Part shown: piece after piece, positions 23,632 to 32,306 of the stretch
Position numbering within the stretch: position 1 is the first letter of the stretch
Layout: every line of letters begins with the position of its first letter
NCBI GenBank assembly: GCA_964555675.1
Contig: CAZKTU010000028.1
Location: forward strand, 1 to 44,490
Direction: 5' to 3'
From: CAIWXH01 sp964555675
GTDB taxonomy: Bacteria; Chloroflexota; Chloroflexia; Chloroflexales; Chloroflexaceae
Length of the DNA: 44,490 nt
The notes under the pieces: generated by a model
Seen by the model: the letters and a program-made list of their open reading frames with translations, nothing else
What the model was told of the DNA's origin: nothing
The model's database searches: none
Program-made: the position numbers and the translations under genes

Positions 23632-25050
23632 ATGACCCGCCAGCTGCTCGCGGGCGTCGCCCGTGCCGACATCACCCCGCCCCTCGGGATCGCCCACGCC
23701 GGCTGGGGCGCCCAGACCCACCAGCGCGCCGCGGGGGTCGACCTGCCGCTCTGGGCCACGGCGCTCGCCCTCTCTGACGGCCACGAGACCCTGGTGATCG
23801 TCGATATCGACCTGGTCTATCTGTGGGACACCGAGGCGCCCGGCGTGATGCGCGCGGTCGAGCGCGCCACCGGCCTGCCCGCCTCGAACATTCGCCTGGC
23901 CTACACCCACACCCACTCGGGGCCGATCAACGGCGCCACCTGGAGCACCTGGGTCAAGGAGGGCGCCGAGATGGTGCCGGCCTACGACGCGATCCTGGAG
24001 CAGCAGATCGCGGGTGTGGCGCGCCAGGCCCTGGCGCAGCTGCGGCCCGCCCGGGTCGCCGCCGGCTCCGGCGAGGCCCGCATCAACGTCAACCGGCGCT
24101 TCCGCCGGCCCGAGGACGGGGCGGTGATCTGCGGGCGCAACTGGGACGGCCCTGTGGACCCGCAGGTGCAGGTGGTGCGCATCGACGGCGCCGATGGCGC
24201 GCCTCTCGCCGCCGTCGTCAACTACGCCTGCCACCCGATCACCGTCGGCCCCGACTGCGACCTGATCACACCCGACTACCCCGGGGTGCTGAAGCGCGTG
24301 GTCGAGCAGGCCACCGGCGCGACCTGTCTCTTCCTCCAGGGCGCCACCGGCGACCTCGGCCCCATCCAGGGCTGCGCCCGCGGCGGGCTCGCCGAGTACC
24401 GCCGCCTCGGCAGCATCCTCGGCCACGAGGCCAGCCGCGTCTGGTGGCAGCTGGAGCCGCGGCGACGCCGCGAGCGCTACGCCGGCACGGTGGAGTCCGG
24501 CTCGCCCCTGGCGCTCTACGAGGACGACGCCCTGCCCGACCTCGACGCGACGCTGCGCGTGGGGACCCGCGACATCCGCCTCCCCCTGAAGCCGTTCGCC
24601 CCATCGGCGGAGCTGGCCGCCGCCACGGCGACCCACGTCGAGCGTCTCGACCGGCTGCGGGCCGAGGGCGGCGACCTGGAGGCGATCCGCGCCGAGACGA
24701 TGCTCGCCAAGCGCGCCGCCATGCGCGCCGACCTCGCCCGCCGCAACGAGGGCAACACTCACCGCACCGTCACCCTGCAGACCTTCACGATCGGCGACCA
24801 GATCGCGCTGCCGGTCGTGCCCGGCGAGCCGTTCTGCCAGATCGGCCTGCAGGTCAAGGCCGGCTCGCCGTTCCCTCACACGCTCTTCGCGGGGTACGCC
24901 AACATCGGCTGGGCCTACATCCCCACCGCCGACGCCTACCCGCTCGGGGGCTACGAGGTGGAGATCACCCCGTTTGCGCCGGAGGCCGCCGCCATGGTCG
25001 TCGAGGAGAGCGTGGCGCTCTTGCGCGACCTGGCGCCGGGCCAGGGCTGA
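23632..25050 (+). CDS. neutral/alkaline ceramidase-like domain protein without the catalytic serine, copy 2
   Basis: The 472-residue protein has the family opening LAGVARADITPPLGIAHAGW, then THTHSGP at about 91-97 (zinc His), NYACHPITVG (zinc His), VPGEPFCQIG (Glu) and GWAYIPTADAYPLGGYE (Tyr). The nucleophile block reads GATGDLGPIQG instead of the ceramidase GDVSPN type, so the serine is a glycine, as in the module A copy. The metal site therefore looks intact while the known nucleophile is lost. There is no signal peptide, which is unlike secreted ceramidases. GAGGAGG precedes the ATG, and the stop overlaps the next start (TGATG). A different metal-dependent hydrolysis, perhaps of an amide, is a reasonable guess. 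Confidence 0.8.
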   Translation: MTRQLLAGVARADITPPLGIAHAGWGAQTHQRAAGVDLPLWATALALSDGHETLVIVDIDLVYLWDTEAPGVMRAVERATGLPASNIRLAYTHTHSGPINGATWSTWVKEGAEMVPAYDAILEQQIAGVARQALAQLRPARVAAGSGEARINVNRRFRRPEDGAVICGRNWDGPVDPQVQVVRIDGADGAPLAAVVNYACHPITVGPDCDLITPDYPGVLKRVVEQATGATCLFLQGATGDLGPIQGCARGGLAEYRRLGSILGHEASRVWWQLEPRRRRERYAGTVESGSPLALYEDDALPDLDATLRVGTRDIRLPLKPFAPSAELAAATATHVERLDRLRAEGGDLEAIRAETMLAKRAAMRADLARRNEGNTHRTVTLQTFTIGDQIALPVVPGEPFCQIGLQVKAGSPFPHTLFAGYANIGWAYIPTADAYPLGGYEVEITPFAPEAAAMVVEESVALLRDLAPGQG

Positions 25051-26033
25051 TGGCGGCGCGAGCGATCTTGCCGGGCGTGCTGGAGATCGAGGCCGCCTCC
25101 GGCGACAACCGGCTGGCGCTCTACCTGCTCCACGGCGAGTCGCAAGACGGGGCGCAGCCTTTGCGCACGCTGCTGGTGGATAGCGGGCTGCGCGACGCGC
25201 CCGAGGCGGCGATCTTCCCCGCGCTCGCCGCCGCGGGGCTGCCGCCCGCGATCGACATGCTGCTCGTCTCTCACGCCGACGCCGACCACCACGGCGGCAA
25301 TGCCGGGGTCCTCGCCCGCTCGCCGTCTACGCTGATCATGTGCCACCGCCTGGACCGCCCGCGCGTCATCTCGCGGGAGCGCCACCTGCGCGAGCGCTAC
25401 ACCGACGCCGTCGCCGCCGACGATACGCCCTTCGCGCCCGAGCTGCTGGCCTGGCTCGACGCGAACATCGGCCCTGATGCGCCGGTGCACCTGGCCCTGG
25501 CCGGCGGCGAGGAGCTCTGGCTCGGCCCCGGGCGCAGCTGGCAGGTGCTTCACGCGCCCGGCCATACCGACGGGCACCTCGCCCTCTGGAACGAGCGCGA
25601 GCGGGCTCTGATCGTCCAGGACGCCGCCCTCGGCCGGGGCGTCCCCGACGCGACGGGCCGGGTGGTCAGCCCGCCGCCCTACTTCGCCGTCGAGCCCTAC
25701 CTGGCGACCCTTGGCCGCCTGCGGGCCCTCGGCGCGGAACTGCTGCTCACGGCCCACTTCCCGCATGTGGAGGGCGCGGCGGCGGTCGAGCGCTTCTTCG
25801 CGGAGGGCGAGCAGTTTGTGGGCGAGCTCGACGCGCTCACCCTGGAGCTTGTGCGCGCGTCCGGGGGCGCCGTGAGCCTGGCCGAGGTCTGCGCCGCGGT
25901 GGACCGGCGGCTCGGCCCGTTCCCGGTCGCGCTCCAGTGGATCCCCCCGGTGCGCGCCCACCTCGAGCGGCACGCCGCTCTGGGCCGGCTGCGCGAGCTG
26001 CGCGGCGACGGGCCGCGGAGATGGGCCGTGTAG
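25050..26033 (+). CDS. metallo-beta-lactamase-fold hydrolase
   Basis: The start is the ATG overlapping the stop of the previous gene by one base (327 residues). The metal motif is SHADADHHGG (H75, D77, D79, H80): the usual second His of HxHxDH is an Asp, a known variant. HAPGHTDGH and QDAALGRG supply the next ligands, and a late AHFPHVEG is in the C-terminal region. After about residue 235 there is a helical extension with EFVGELDALTLE-like character, resembling the C-terminal part of LACTB2-type MBL proteins. The fold covers thioesterases, lactonases and phosphodiesterases. In this operon a lactonase or thioesterase on a pathway intermediate would fit, but nothing decides it. Confidence 0.82.
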   Translation: MAARAILPGVLEIEAASGDNRLALYLLHGESQDGAQPLRTLLVDSGLRDAPEAAIFPALAAAGLPPAIDMLLVSHADADHHGGNAGVLARSPSTLIMCHRLDRPRVISRERHLRERYTDAVAADDTPFAPELLAWLDANIGPDAPVHLALAGGEELWLGPGRSWQVLHAPGHTDGHLALWNERERALIVQDAALGRGVPDATGRVVSPPPYFAVEPYLATLGRLRALGAELLLTAHFPHVEGAAAVERFFAEGEQFVGELDALTLELVRASGGAVSLAEVCAAVDRRLGPFPVALQWIPPVRAHLERHAALGRLRELRGDGPRRWAV

Positions 26034-26064
26034 GGGCGCCCGGCGCCCAGAGGGAGCAAGACCG

Positions 26065-26847
26065 ATGCGACTGAGCGGCAAGGTCGCCCTGATCACGGGC
26101 GGCGCCACAGGGATCGGGGCCGCCTGCGCCCGGCGCTTCGCCGCCGAGGGCGCACGGGTGGCGATCGCCGACATCAACCGGGAGGGCGGCCTGCGCACCG
26201 CCGAGGCCTGCGGCGGCCACTTCATCGCATGCGACACGGGCAAGGCCGAGCAGTGCCGCGCGGCGGTCGCGGAGACCGTATCGCGCTACGGGCGCCTCGA
26301 CATCCTCGTCAACTCCGCCGCCCACCTCGGCGGCTACCACGACGCCGCGGCCATGGACGAGGGCGAGTGGCGCGAAGTCATGGCCGTGACCCTCGACGGC
26401 GTCTTCTACTGCTCGAAGTATGCGGCCCAGGAGATGCTCAAGACCGGGGGTGGCGCGATCGTCAGCATCGCCTCGGTGGAGGGGGTGCTGGGCGCCGCCG
26501 GCCACGCCGCCTACGTGACCGGCAAGAGCGCGATCTTCGGCCTCACCCGCTCGATGGCGATCGACTTCGGCACCCGCGGCATCAGGGTCAACGCCGTGAG
26601 CCCCGGGATCATCGATGCCGGCCGCCCCGACATCGAGCGCCTGAAGGCCGACCCCGCCGTGATGCAGTTCTGGCGCGACATGACCGTGCTCGACCGCATG
26701 GGCCGCCCCGAGGAGATCGCGGGCGCCGTGCTCTTCCTCGCCTCCGACGACGCCTCCTATGTCACCGGACAGAACCTGTGCGTGGACGGCGGCTGGACGA
26801 TCGGCCACCCGCCCGTGCGCGTCTACCCGCGGGACGGCGAGCCATGA
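26065..26847 (+). CDS. short-chain dehydrogenase/reductase
   Basis: The 260-residue protein is a classical SDR: TGGATGIG at 11-18 binds the dinucleotide, D37 (IADIN) after the second strand favours NAD(H), VNSAAH replaces the usual NNAG, the catalytic set is S137, Y150 and K154 (YVTGK), and VNAVSPGII follows. It oxidises or reduces an alcohol/ketone, probably a sugar or sugar-acid hydroxyl given the dehydratases around it. GAGGGAGC precedes the ATG. Its TGA overlaps the next ATG as ATGA, so translation is coupled. Confidence 0.9.
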   Translation: MRLSGKVALITGGATGIGAACARRFAAEGARVAIADINREGGLRTAEACGGHFIACDTGKAEQCRAAVAETVSRYGRLDILVNSAAHLGGYHDAAAMDEGEWREVMAVTLDGVFYCSKYAAQEMLKTGGGAIVSIASVEGVLGAAGHAAYVTGKSAIFGLTRSMAIDFGTRGIRVNAVSPGIIDAGRPDIERLKADPAVMQFWRDMTVLDRMGRPEEIAGAVLFLASDDASYVTGQNLCVDGGWTIGHPPVRVYPRDGEP

Positions 26848-27653
26848 GCCTGCGCTTCGCCCAGATCACCGACCACCACCTGGCCGCGGGCGACCTGCTC
26901 TGGGGCTACTCGACCTGGCACGCCCTGCGCTCGGTGCTGCGCCATATCGCCGATCACGCCGGCCCCCTGGATTTTCTGGTGAGCACGGGCGATCTGACGG
27001 AGCACGGCACCGAGGCCGAGTACCGGATCTTCCTCGAACTGGTCGGGGCGGAGCCGGCGGGCGTCTTCCCCGGCCCGCTGAGTGCCCGCGGCCAGGGGCT
27101 GCCCGGGGTGCCGCTCTACGCCCTGCCGGGCAACCACGACCCGCGCCCGACCATGCTGGGCAGCCTCTTCCCGGCCAGCGCGCCCGCCGTTAGCGAAGCT
27201 GGCGCACAGCCCTTGCGGACCCAGGCCTGGTTCGAGCGCGGCGGGGTGCGCTTCGTCTGTGTGGACTGGGGGCCGGCCAATAAGGCGGAGGCCGCGCCCG
27301 ACCTGCCCGGCTTCCTCGAGGCGGCCCTCGACGGGACACCCGCCGTGATCCTGATGCACCACCACGTCGCCCCGCTGGGCCACACCCGCCTCGACGCCCT
27401 GATCGCCGACGACGTGGCCGCCTTCGCCGAGCGCATCGCCGGGCGCGGCGTGCTCGCCATCCTCTCCGGCCACACCCACGCCACCTTCGAGCGCGAGCTC
27501 GCCGGGGTACCGGTCCTCGGCCTGCGCTCGACCTGCTTCCAGTTCGCGCCGGTCGAGGGCCCGCTGCTGCGCTGTCTGCAGCCGCCCCACTACCGGATCG
27601 TCACCATCGAGGGCGGCGCCCTGCGCTCAGAGATCGTCGAAGTGCCGCTATAG
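26844..27653 (+). CDS. calcineurin-like metallophosphoesterase
   Basis: The 269-residue protein has all five blocks of the calcineurin-like superfamily: QITDHH (residues 7-12), STGDLTEHG, LPGNHDP, LMHHHVAP and LSGHTHATFE, so the two-metal site looks complete. It resembles CpdA-type phosphodiesterases in length and block spacing. No signal peptide or membrane segment is seen. The start overlaps the SDR stop (ATGA), and a longer open frame upstream lies wholly within the SDR gene. A phosphodiester or phosphomonoester substrate is expected; its role among amide and sugar-acid enzymes is unclear. Confidence 0.87.
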   Translation: MSLRFAQITDHHLAAGDLLWGYSTWHALRSVLRHIADHAGPLDFLVSTGDLTEHGTEAEYRIFLELVGAEPAGVFPGPLSARGQGLPGVPLYALPGNHDPRPTMLGSLFPASAPAVSEAGAQPLRTQAWFERGGVRFVCVDWGPANKAEAAPDLPGFLEAALDGTPAVILMHHHVAPLGHTRLDALIADDVAAFAERIAGRGVLAILSGHTHATFERELAGVPVLGLRSTCFQFAPVEGPLLRCLQPPHYRIVTIEGGALRSEIVEVPL

Positions 27654-27675
27654 CGACCGCCCGCGGAGGGCACCC

Positions 27676-28758
27676 ATGACCTGGCCCGCCTACACCCACG
27701 AGCGCAACTACGGCTGCCGGGCCACCGAGTACCTCTACCGCGGCCTGCGCACGGTGACCCTCGAGAATGAGCTGATCCGGGTCACGGTGCTCGCCGACAA
27801 GGGCAGCGACATTATTGAGTTCCTGCACAAGCCGAGCGACACCGACTTCATGTGGCGCTCGCCCCTCGGCGTGCGCAACCCGGCCACCTTCGTGCCCACG
27901 GCCCCGCGCCCCGAGGGCGCCTTCCTCGACTACTACCCGGGCGGCTGGCAGGAGTGCTTGCCCACCGGCGGGAACGCCGCCAGCTATGCCGGGACGAGCT
28001 TCGGCCCCCATGGCGAGCTCTGCCTCATCCCCTGGGAGTACGCCCTGGTCGAAGATGACCCCGCGCGCATCACCCTGCGGCTGCGGGTGCGCGCCTACCG
28101 CACGCCGATCTTTGTCGAGAAGTGGCTGACCCTCACCGGCGGCCGGCCCGTGCTCCAGATCCGCGAGCGCCTGGTGAACGAGGGCCGCGAGCCGCTCGAT
28201 CTGATGTGGGGCCACCACCCGGCCTTCGGGCCGCCCTTCCTCGACGAGAGCTGCGTCGTCGACCTGCCGGGCGCCCGCGTGCGCGCCACCGACGTTCTGC
28301 CCACCCACCGCTACCGGCCGGGCGAGGGCTACAGCTGGCCCCATGTCCCCGGCCGCGACGGCGCCGCGATCGACATCAGCCGCATCCCGTCGCCCCAGGA
28401 GCGCACCCACGACACGCTCTTCCTCACCGACCTCGAGGCGGGCTGGTACGCCGTCACCAATACGCGGCGCGCGGTTGGCTTCGGCATGGCCTGGCCCGTG
28501 GAGCTGTTCGGCGCGCTCTGGTTCTGGCAGGTCTACGGCGGGGCGTTCGGCTCGCCCTGGTACGGGCGGACTTACAACATCGCCCTCGAGCCGTGGACGA
28601 CGCCGCACACGACGATCGAGGAGGCGATCGCCCAGGGCAGCAACCGGCGCCTCGCCCCGGGCGAGGCCCTGGAGGCCGAGCTCTGCGCCGTGGCCTACGC
28701 GGGCCTGCGCGGCGTCGCGGCGATCTCACCCGCCGGCGATGTGACCGGCGCTGAGTAG
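27676..28758 (+). CDS. aldose 1-epimerase-like protein (DUF4432 type)
   Basis: The 360-residue protein is beta-rich, with the galactose-mutarotase-like pattern of DUF4432: TLENELIRVTVLADKGSDI near the start, DYYPGGWQECLPTGG, SFGPHGELCLIPWEY, GHHPAFGPPFLDES (the epimerase-type His/Pro block) and a Trp/Tyr-rich C-terminal half. Relatives bind and interconvert sugar anomers, although DUF4432 members are largely uncharacterised. GGAGGG precedes the ATG. Its presence supports a carbohydrate-derived part in the substrate of this operon. Confidence 0.77.
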   Translation: MTWPAYTHERNYGCRATEYLYRGLRTVTLENELIRVTVLADKGSDIIEFLHKPSDTDFMWRSPLGVRNPATFVPTAPRPEGAFLDYYPGGWQECLPTGGNAASYAGTSFGPHGELCLIPWEYALVEDDPARITLRLRVRAYRTPIFVEKWLTLTGGRPVLQIRERLVNEGREPLDLMWGHHPAFGPPFLDESCVVDLPGARVRATDVLPTHRYRPGEGYSWPHVPGRDGAAIDISRIPSPQERTHDTLFLTDLEAGWYAVTNTRRAVGFGMAWPVELFGALWFWQVYGGAFGSPWYGRTYNIALEPWTTPHTTIEEAIAQGSNRRLAPGEALEAELCAVAYAGLRGVAAISPAGDVTGAE

Positions 28759-28773
28759 CTGGAGGAGGCAAGC

Positions 28774-30399
28774 ATGCTGGTCGGGTATGTCAGCGACGAG
28801 CGCTACGTGGCGCTCTGCGACGTGGCGGTGGAGTTCGAGCGCGATGGGCGCAGCGTCGCCGTCGTGCGCTCGACCCCGCGCGGCGGGATCTACGCGGAGC
28901 TGGAGCCGGGCCTCTATCGCGTCACGCTGGTGAAGCCGGGCTACGGCGGGAAGGTGGTCGACCTGGAGCTCGGGGCGGGCGAGCCGCACCAGCTGCGCCT
29001 GCTCTCGGACCGGCTGCTCGGCTACATGTGGCCGCGCTGGGTGCGCTCGGGCGAGCGCTCGGAGTTCCGGGTCCACTCGGTGGCGCCCTACCGCCTGAGC
29101 CTCTGGCGCTACGGGCAGGAGCAGGAGTTCGTGCGCCTGCTGGGCTGGTTCGACGAGCACGGCCCGGGCGCCACCACCCAGGTGACACCGGACGGCGACT
29201 ACACGCAGGTCGGGGCCCAGTGGAACCGGCGCGGCTACAGCAGCAGCCCCCACCACACGCAGTTCGCCGAGGGCCCCACGCGCTCGGGGCTCTACTACCT
29301 GCACGCCGAGAACGAGCGCGGCGAGTTCTTCTCGTTCCCCTGGGTGGTCGCCCCGGCGGCGCCCACCGCCCCCGTGGCCGTGCTCGCCTCGACCAACAAC
29401 TGGAACGCCTACAACAACTTCGGCGGCCGCAGCAACTATATCAACGCGGCGGGCCTGCCGCCCGCGCCCGTCGTCAACGCGCGGCTTGAGATGCCGCGCT
29501 ACACCGACGGGGCCTTCAGCGAGTGGGGCGCGGCCCTCGACGACGCCTTCCCGCCGCTCTCGTTCGAGCGCCCCGAGCCCGGCAACTTCGTCCCCGCCGG
29601 CGCGCGACCCAGCGACCCGATCGCCGGGCGGCTCGCCAGCAGCCTCGCCCCGGCCGAGTGGCGCCTCCTCGCCTGGCTCGAGCGCGAGGGCCACCGCTAC
29701 GACTACTACGCCGAGGCCCAACTCCACGACGGCACCCTCGACCTTGAGGCCTACCGCGTGCTGATTATCTCGGTGCACCCCGAGTATTGGACGCGGCCCA
29801 TGTTCGAGCGCGTGCGCGATTGGGCCGACCGCGGCGGGCGGCTGATGTACCTCGGCGGCAACGGGATCAACTGCGAGGTCGAGCTGCCCACGCCCGACAC
29901 CATGCGCTGCAAAACCCACCTGCGCGCCGAGGGCGGCAGCCTGGGCATGCGCGACCCCGCCGACCCCTCGCGCTTCTACGAGAGCCGCTTCCACCGTACC
30001 GTGGCGCCCGAGGCCGGCCTGCTCGGCGTGGTCACCACCGAGACCGGGATCATGACGGGGGCGCCCTACCGCGCCCTGCGCGCCGACCACTGGGCCTTCG
30101 CGGGCACCGGGCTGCAGGACGGTGCGATCTTCGGCGAGGCGAGCCTCCACGAGCGCTGCAGCGGCGGCGCCTCCGGCCACGAGACCGACAAGCTCAGCGA
30201 GCACGCCCCGCCGGGCGCCCTGGTGCTCGCCAAGGGCCTCAACCCCGACGATGGCGGCGCCGAGATCGTCTACCACGAGCGGCCCGGCGGCGGCGCGGTC
30301 TTCTCGGTCGGCTCGATCACCTACGTCTCGTCGCTGCTGGTCGACGCCGCAATCTCCCGCATCACCCTGAACGTGCTCAACCGCTTTCTGGAGTCGTGA
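28774..30399 (+). CDS. N,N-dimethylformamidase large-subunit-like amidohydrolase
   Basis: The 541-residue protein matches the C-terminal domain of the dimethylformamidase beta subunit: LASTNNWNAYNNFGGRS at about 204-220, LIISVHPEYWTRPMFERV at about 330-347, GGRLMYLGGNGINCE, and SGHETDKL near 465. In the characterised enzyme a mononuclear iron is held by two tyrosines and a glutamate; HPEYW and GHETD are the obvious candidates here. The first 100 residues form a beta-rich domain (RGGIYAELEPGLYRVTLVKPG) like a carboxypeptidase-regulatory or Ig-like fold. It is shorter than the classical large subunit (about 760 residues), and no gene for the small subunit is present. It probably cleaves an amide bond. 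GGAGGAGG precedes the ATG. Confidence 0.82.
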   Translation: MLVGYVSDERYVALCDVAVEFERDGRSVAVVRSTPRGGIYAELEPGLYRVTLVKPGYGGKVVDLELGAGEPHQLRLLSDRLLGYMWPRWVRSGERSEFRVHSVAPYRLSLWRYGQEQEFVRLLGWFDEHGPGATTQVTPDGDYTQVGAQWNRRGYSSSPHHTQFAEGPTRSGLYYLHAENERGEFFSFPWVVAPAAPTAPVAVLASTNNWNAYNNFGGRSNYINAAGLPPAPVVNARLEMPRYTDGAFSEWGAALDDAFPPLSFERPEPGNFVPAGARPSDPIAGRLASSLAPAEWRLLAWLEREGHRYDYYAEAQLHDGTLDLEAYRVLIISVHPEYWTRPMFERVRDWADRGGRLMYLGGNGINCEVELPTPDTMRCKTHLRAEGGSLGMRDPADPSRFYESRFHRTVAPEAGLLGVVTTETGIMTGAPYRALRADHWAFAGTGLQDGAIFGEASLHERCSGGASGHETDKLSEHAPPGALVLAKGLNPDDGGAEIVYHERPGGGAVFSVGSITYVSSLLVDAAISRITLNVLNRFLES

Positions 30400-30405
30400 G
30401 GCGCT

Positions 30406-31194
30406 ATGGAACTGCCCCTCCTGCTGAGCGAGATCACCCGCGCTGAGGCTCGCGAGCTGGCGGCCCGCGCCCTGGTGGTGCTGCCCACCGGCGCCACCGA
30501 GCAGCACGGTCCCCACCTCCCCGTCGGCACCGACAGCATGGCTGTGGAGGCGGTGGCCCGCGGCGCCGCAGCGCTGGTGCGGCCCGGCGTCCCCGCGCTG
30601 GTGGCCCCGACTCTGGCCTTCGGCTCGTCGCCGCACCACCTGCCGTTCGGCGGCACCATGTCGGTCTCCACAGAGACCTACTACCGGCTGATCTGCGACC
30701 TGCTCGAGTCGCTCGCCGAGGGTGGCTTCCGGCGCATCTTCATCGTCAACGGCCACGGGGGCAACAGCGAGCTGGTGCAGCTTGCGGCCCGCGATGTGGC
30801 CCTGCGCCGCGATCTGGCCGTCGGGGCGGGGAGCTACTGGACGATCGCCTGGGCTCAGCTGACGGCCGCGGGCGCCGGCAAGGTCGGGCACCTTCCCGGG
30901 CACGCCGGCGCCTTCGAGACCTCGCTGGTCGCGGCGCTGCGCCCCGAGCTGGTGCGTGAGCCGCGGCCGGAGCGTGAGCTCGACCCGCGCACCAGCCCGC
31001 CGATGCCGGCCGACCCCTACCGCGCAGAGTTCCACGGCTTCTGGCAGAGCATCGACGGCTACTCCGACAGCCCGGCCCGGGGCAGCCGCGACGATGGGGG
31101 CCGCTTCCTTGCGGCCGCGGTCGAGGGCGTGGCCGAGGCCCTCAGGTCGTTCTACGCCCGCGCCGCCGCGGCCCAAGGCGAGGAGAGAGCATGA
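30406..31194 (+). CDS. creatininase-family amidohydrolase, copy 2
   Basis: The 262-residue protein has VVLPTGATEQHGPHLPVGTD near the N-terminus (Glu, His and Asp metal ligands), LAFGSSPHHLPFGGTMS, FIVNGHGGNSE and GHAGAFETSL, the full creatininase motif set and usual length. It is closer to the common EQHGPHLP form than the module A copy, which has EQHGHHLP. The family includes creatininase and ring-opening or formamide hydrolases. It starts six bases after the formamidase-like gene and ends in an ATGA overlap with the enolase-type gene, so all three are probably translated together. An amide or lactam substrate is likely. Confidence 0.88.
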   Translation: MELPLLLSEITRAEARELAARALVVLPTGATEQHGPHLPVGTDSMAVEAVARGAAALVRPGVPALVAPTLAFGSSPHHLPFGGTMSVSTETYYRLICDLLESLAEGGFRRIFIVNGHGGNSELVQLAARDVALRRDLAVGAGSYWTIAWAQLTAAGAGKVGHLPGHAGAFETSLVAALRPELVREPRPERELDPRTSPPMPADPYRAEFHGFWQSIDGYSDSPARGSRDDGGRFLAAAVEGVAEALRSFYARAAAAQGEERA

Positions 31195-32306
31195 AGATCA
31201 CCCGTGTCGAGACGATCCCGGTGCAGGTCCCGATCAACCAGGAGCGGGCGGTGCGCGGCGGGCGCGGCGTCCACACCGTCTCGCCCTTCCTGCTGGTGCG
31301 GCTCCACACGAATGAGGGCCTCGTCGGTCTTGGCGAGGTCTCGTGCACGCCGATCTGGAGCGGCGAGGATCAGGTGACGGCGGCCCACTGTATCGCGGCC
31401 TACCTGGCGCCGCTGCTGGTGGGGGCCGACCCGACCGAGGTGGAGCGGCTGAGCGCCGGCATGAATCGTGTTCTGGCGGGCAATGTCTTCACCAAGGCCG
31501 GGGTGGAGATGGCGCTCTGGGATCTGGTGGGCAAGGCGGCGGGGCTGCCGCTCTACCGCATCCTCGGCGGGGCCGTGCGCGACTTTGTGCCGACCAAGTT
31601 CTCGGTGTCGGGGCAGGAGCCGGCCAGGGCCGCCGCGATCGCCGCGTGGGCCGTGGAGCAGGGCTTCCGCACGATGAAGGTGAAAGTCGGGATCGAGCCG
31701 GAGCAGGATGTGGCCCGGGTGCGGGCGGTGCGCGAGGCGATCGGGCCGGATGTGCGCCTCGGGGTCGACGCCAACGGCGGCTGGGCGCCGCGGGTGGCCG
31801 TGCAGACCATCCGCCGGCTCTGCGAGTTCGGCATCTATTTTGCTGAGCAGCCCGTCGCCCCGCTCGACGTGACCTGGATGGCCGACGTGCGCCGGCAGGT
31901 GCCGGTGCCGGTGATGGCCGACGAGAGCCTCTATACGCTCCAGGACGCGATGGCCCTGGCCCGCGCGGGCGCCGCCGACGTGCTCTCGATCTATGTGGGC
32001 AAGGGTGGGGGGATCGGGGCGGGGCGCAAGGTGGCGGCCCTGGCCGAGGCGGCGGGCCTGACCTGCACCGTGGGCAGCAACCTGGAGCTCGGCGTGGCGA
32101 GCGCCGCGATGATCCACCTCGCGATGGCCTCCCCCGGGATCGGGGCTGAGGAGTTCCCCTGCGATATCCTCGGGCCGTTCTTCTACGAGGGCGATGTGCT
32201 GGCCGAGCCCCTGCCGATCACCGCGGGCTCCGCCCGGCCCCTGGAGCGCCCCGGCCTGGGCGTCGAGCTGGACGAGGCCCTGGTGGCGCGTTATCGCGTC
32301 GGCTAG
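31191..32306 (+). CDS. enolase superfamily enzyme, muconate-lactonizing (MLE) subgroup
   Basis: The 371-residue protein has the two-lysine signature of the MLE subgroup: MKVKVG (KxK) on the second barrel strand and YVGKGGG later, with metal ligands in DANGGW, AEQPV and MADESLY. The capping domain has AGVEMALWDLVGKAAGLP. This subgroup contains cycloisomerases, o-succinylbenzoate synthase, N-succinylamino acid racemase and dipeptide epimerases. In this setting an N-acylamino acid racemase or dipeptide-epimerase-like role is attractive, but the substrate is unproven. GAGGAG precedes the ATG. It is the last gene of the operon; its TAG overlaps the stop of the convergent GNAT gene within CTAG. Confidence 0.86.
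   Translation: MKITRVETIPVQVPINQERAVRGGRGVHTVSPFLLVRLHTNEGLVGLGEVSCTPIWSGEDQVTAAHCIAAYLAPLLVGADPTEVERLSAGMNRVLAGNVFTKAGVEMALWDLVGKAAGLPLYRILGGAVRDFVPTKFSVSGQEPARAAAIAAWAVEQGFRTMKVKVGIEPEQDVARVRAVREAIGPDVRLGVDANGGWAPRVAVQTIRRLCEFGIYFAEQPVAPLDVTWMADVRRQVPVPVMADESLYTLQDAMALARAGAADVLSIYVGKGGGIGAGRKVAALAEAAGLTCTVGSNLELGVASAAMIHLAMASPGIGAEEFPCDILGPFFYEGDVLAEPLPITAGSARPLERPGLGVELDEALVARYRVG

Noticed and set aside
28726..31176. 816-codon minus-strand open frame
   Set aside because: It is antisense to the formamidase-like and creatininase genes, which have full motif sets and ribosome sites.
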